Shown here: piece by piece, positions 6,680-7,139 of the stretch
Layout: every line of letters begins with the position of its first letter
Position numbering within the stretch: the stretch's first letter is position 1
NCBI GenBank assembly: GCA_010030955.1
Contig: RHBP01000087.1
Span: 1 to 7,139, forward strand
DNA length: 7,139 nt
Origin: Synechococcaceae bacterium WBB_10_009
GTDB taxonomy: Bacteria; Cyanobacteriota; Cyanobacteriia; PCC-6307; Cyanobiaceae
Direction: 5' to 3'
Notes under the pieces: model-generated
What the model was told of the DNA's origin: nothing
The model's input: only the letters and a program-made list of their open reading frames with translations
Databases searched by the model: none
Made by a program: the position numbers and the translations under genes

Positions 6680-7139
6680 TCTGGTCGAAGATCGAGAACA
6701 TCGGCAGGTACATCGCCAGCAGGATCGAGCCCACGATCCCGCCCACGAGCACGATCATGGCCGGCTCGAGCATGGCCGTCAGCGCCTTCACGGCCGCCTC
6801 CACCTCGTCTTCGTAGAAGTCCGCCACCTTGGAGAGCATGGCGTCCATCTGGCCGGTTTCCTCCCCGATCGCCAGCATGCTCACCGCCAGCTCGGGGAAC
6901 ACCCGTTTGCTGGCCAGGGCCACGCTCAGCGGCACCCCCTCCAGCACCTCCTGGCGCGCCACCACGATCGCATCGGCGATCACGGCGTTGCCGGCGGTGT
7001 CCTGCACGATCTCCAGCGACAGCAAAATCGGCACCCCAGCCCGGGTGAGGGAGCTGAAGGTGCGGCAGAACTGGGCGGTGGCGGTTTTCTGGATCAGGTC
7101 GCCAAACAGCGGCAGGCGCAGCAGCAGGCCATCCACCTG
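6672..7139 (-). CDS. pilC: Type IV pilus / type II secretion inner-membrane protein, PilC/GspF family (C-terminal part)
   Basis: PilC/GspF is the polytopic inner-membrane platform protein that couples the assembly ATPases to pilin polymerisation. In cyanobacteria it serves pili used for motility and DNA uptake. The visible C-terminal 155 residues cover most of the second T2SSF domain. They include LPLFGDLIQKTATAQFCRTFSSLTRAGVPIL, then LAIGEETGQMDAMLSKVADFYEDEVE (the family's GEESGxLDxML-type motif). A final hydrophobic segment, EPAMIVLVGGIVGSILLAMYLPMF, is followed by a short FDQIK tail. The open frame runs off the window at 7139; the GTG at 7134-7136 is internal and not a start, because the preceding codon is open and the first T2SSF domain is missing. 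The stop lies inside the 3' end of the convergent flavoprotein gene. GspF is an alternative name, but the likely cyanobacterial setting favours PilC. Confidence 0.9.
   Translation of the reverse strand, partial: QVDGLLLRLPLFGDLIQKTATAQFCRTFSSLTRAGVPILLSLEIVQDTAGNAVIADAIVVARQEVLEGVPLSVALASKRVFPELAVSMLAIGEETGQMDAMLSKVADFYEDEVEAAVKALTAMLEPAMIVLVGGIVGSILLAMYLPMFSIFDQIK

Overview
The window is a gene-dense, very GC-rich stretch of bacterial chromosome that looks like a picocyanobacterium (Synechococcus/Cyanobium type). The evidence for this is a short single-RRM protein with a glycine-rich tail, a GAF plus PP2C-type phosphatase lying between ftsY and argH, an exact HIP1 octamer, few Shine-Dalgarno sequences and frequent GTG starts. 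From memory, and not checked here, ftsY, a PP2C-type phosphatase, argH, an RRM protein and a dihydrouridine synthase also follow one another in marine Prochlorococcus/Synechococcus genomes. No mobile element, CRISPR array, tRNA or rRNA is visible.

Layout. Positions 1-3739 hold three same-strand genes with gaps of 69 and 23 bases: ftsY (5' end outside the window and reading frame broken), a SpoIIE/RsbU-like Ser/Thr phosphatase, and argH. After 41 bases comes the RRM RNA-binding protein (3781-4266, +). It converges on a DusA-type tRNA-dihydrouridine synthase (4395-5393, -) across a 128-base spacer with a 41-base near-perfect hairpin and an imperfect 18-base tandem repeat. Back to back with dus, only 20 bases away, is a BaiN/HI0933-family flavoprotein (5414-6679, +). 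Its last 8 bases overlap the end of a convergent type IV pilus/type II secretion inner-membrane gene of the PilC/GspF family (6672-7139, -, 5' part outside the window).

How the genes relate. This is mostly housekeeping: co-translational membrane targeting (FtsY), the last step of arginine synthesis (ArgH), tRNA modification (Dus), RNA binding (RRM protein) and pilus assembly or DNA uptake (PilC). The phosphatase is a likely signalling output module, but no partner switch proteins are present. The genes do not form one evident pathway, and I see no strong case for a new multi-gene system. The main anomalies are an 8-base duplication that breaks ftsY inside its GTPase P-loop region, and the long hairpin between the RRM gene and dus.
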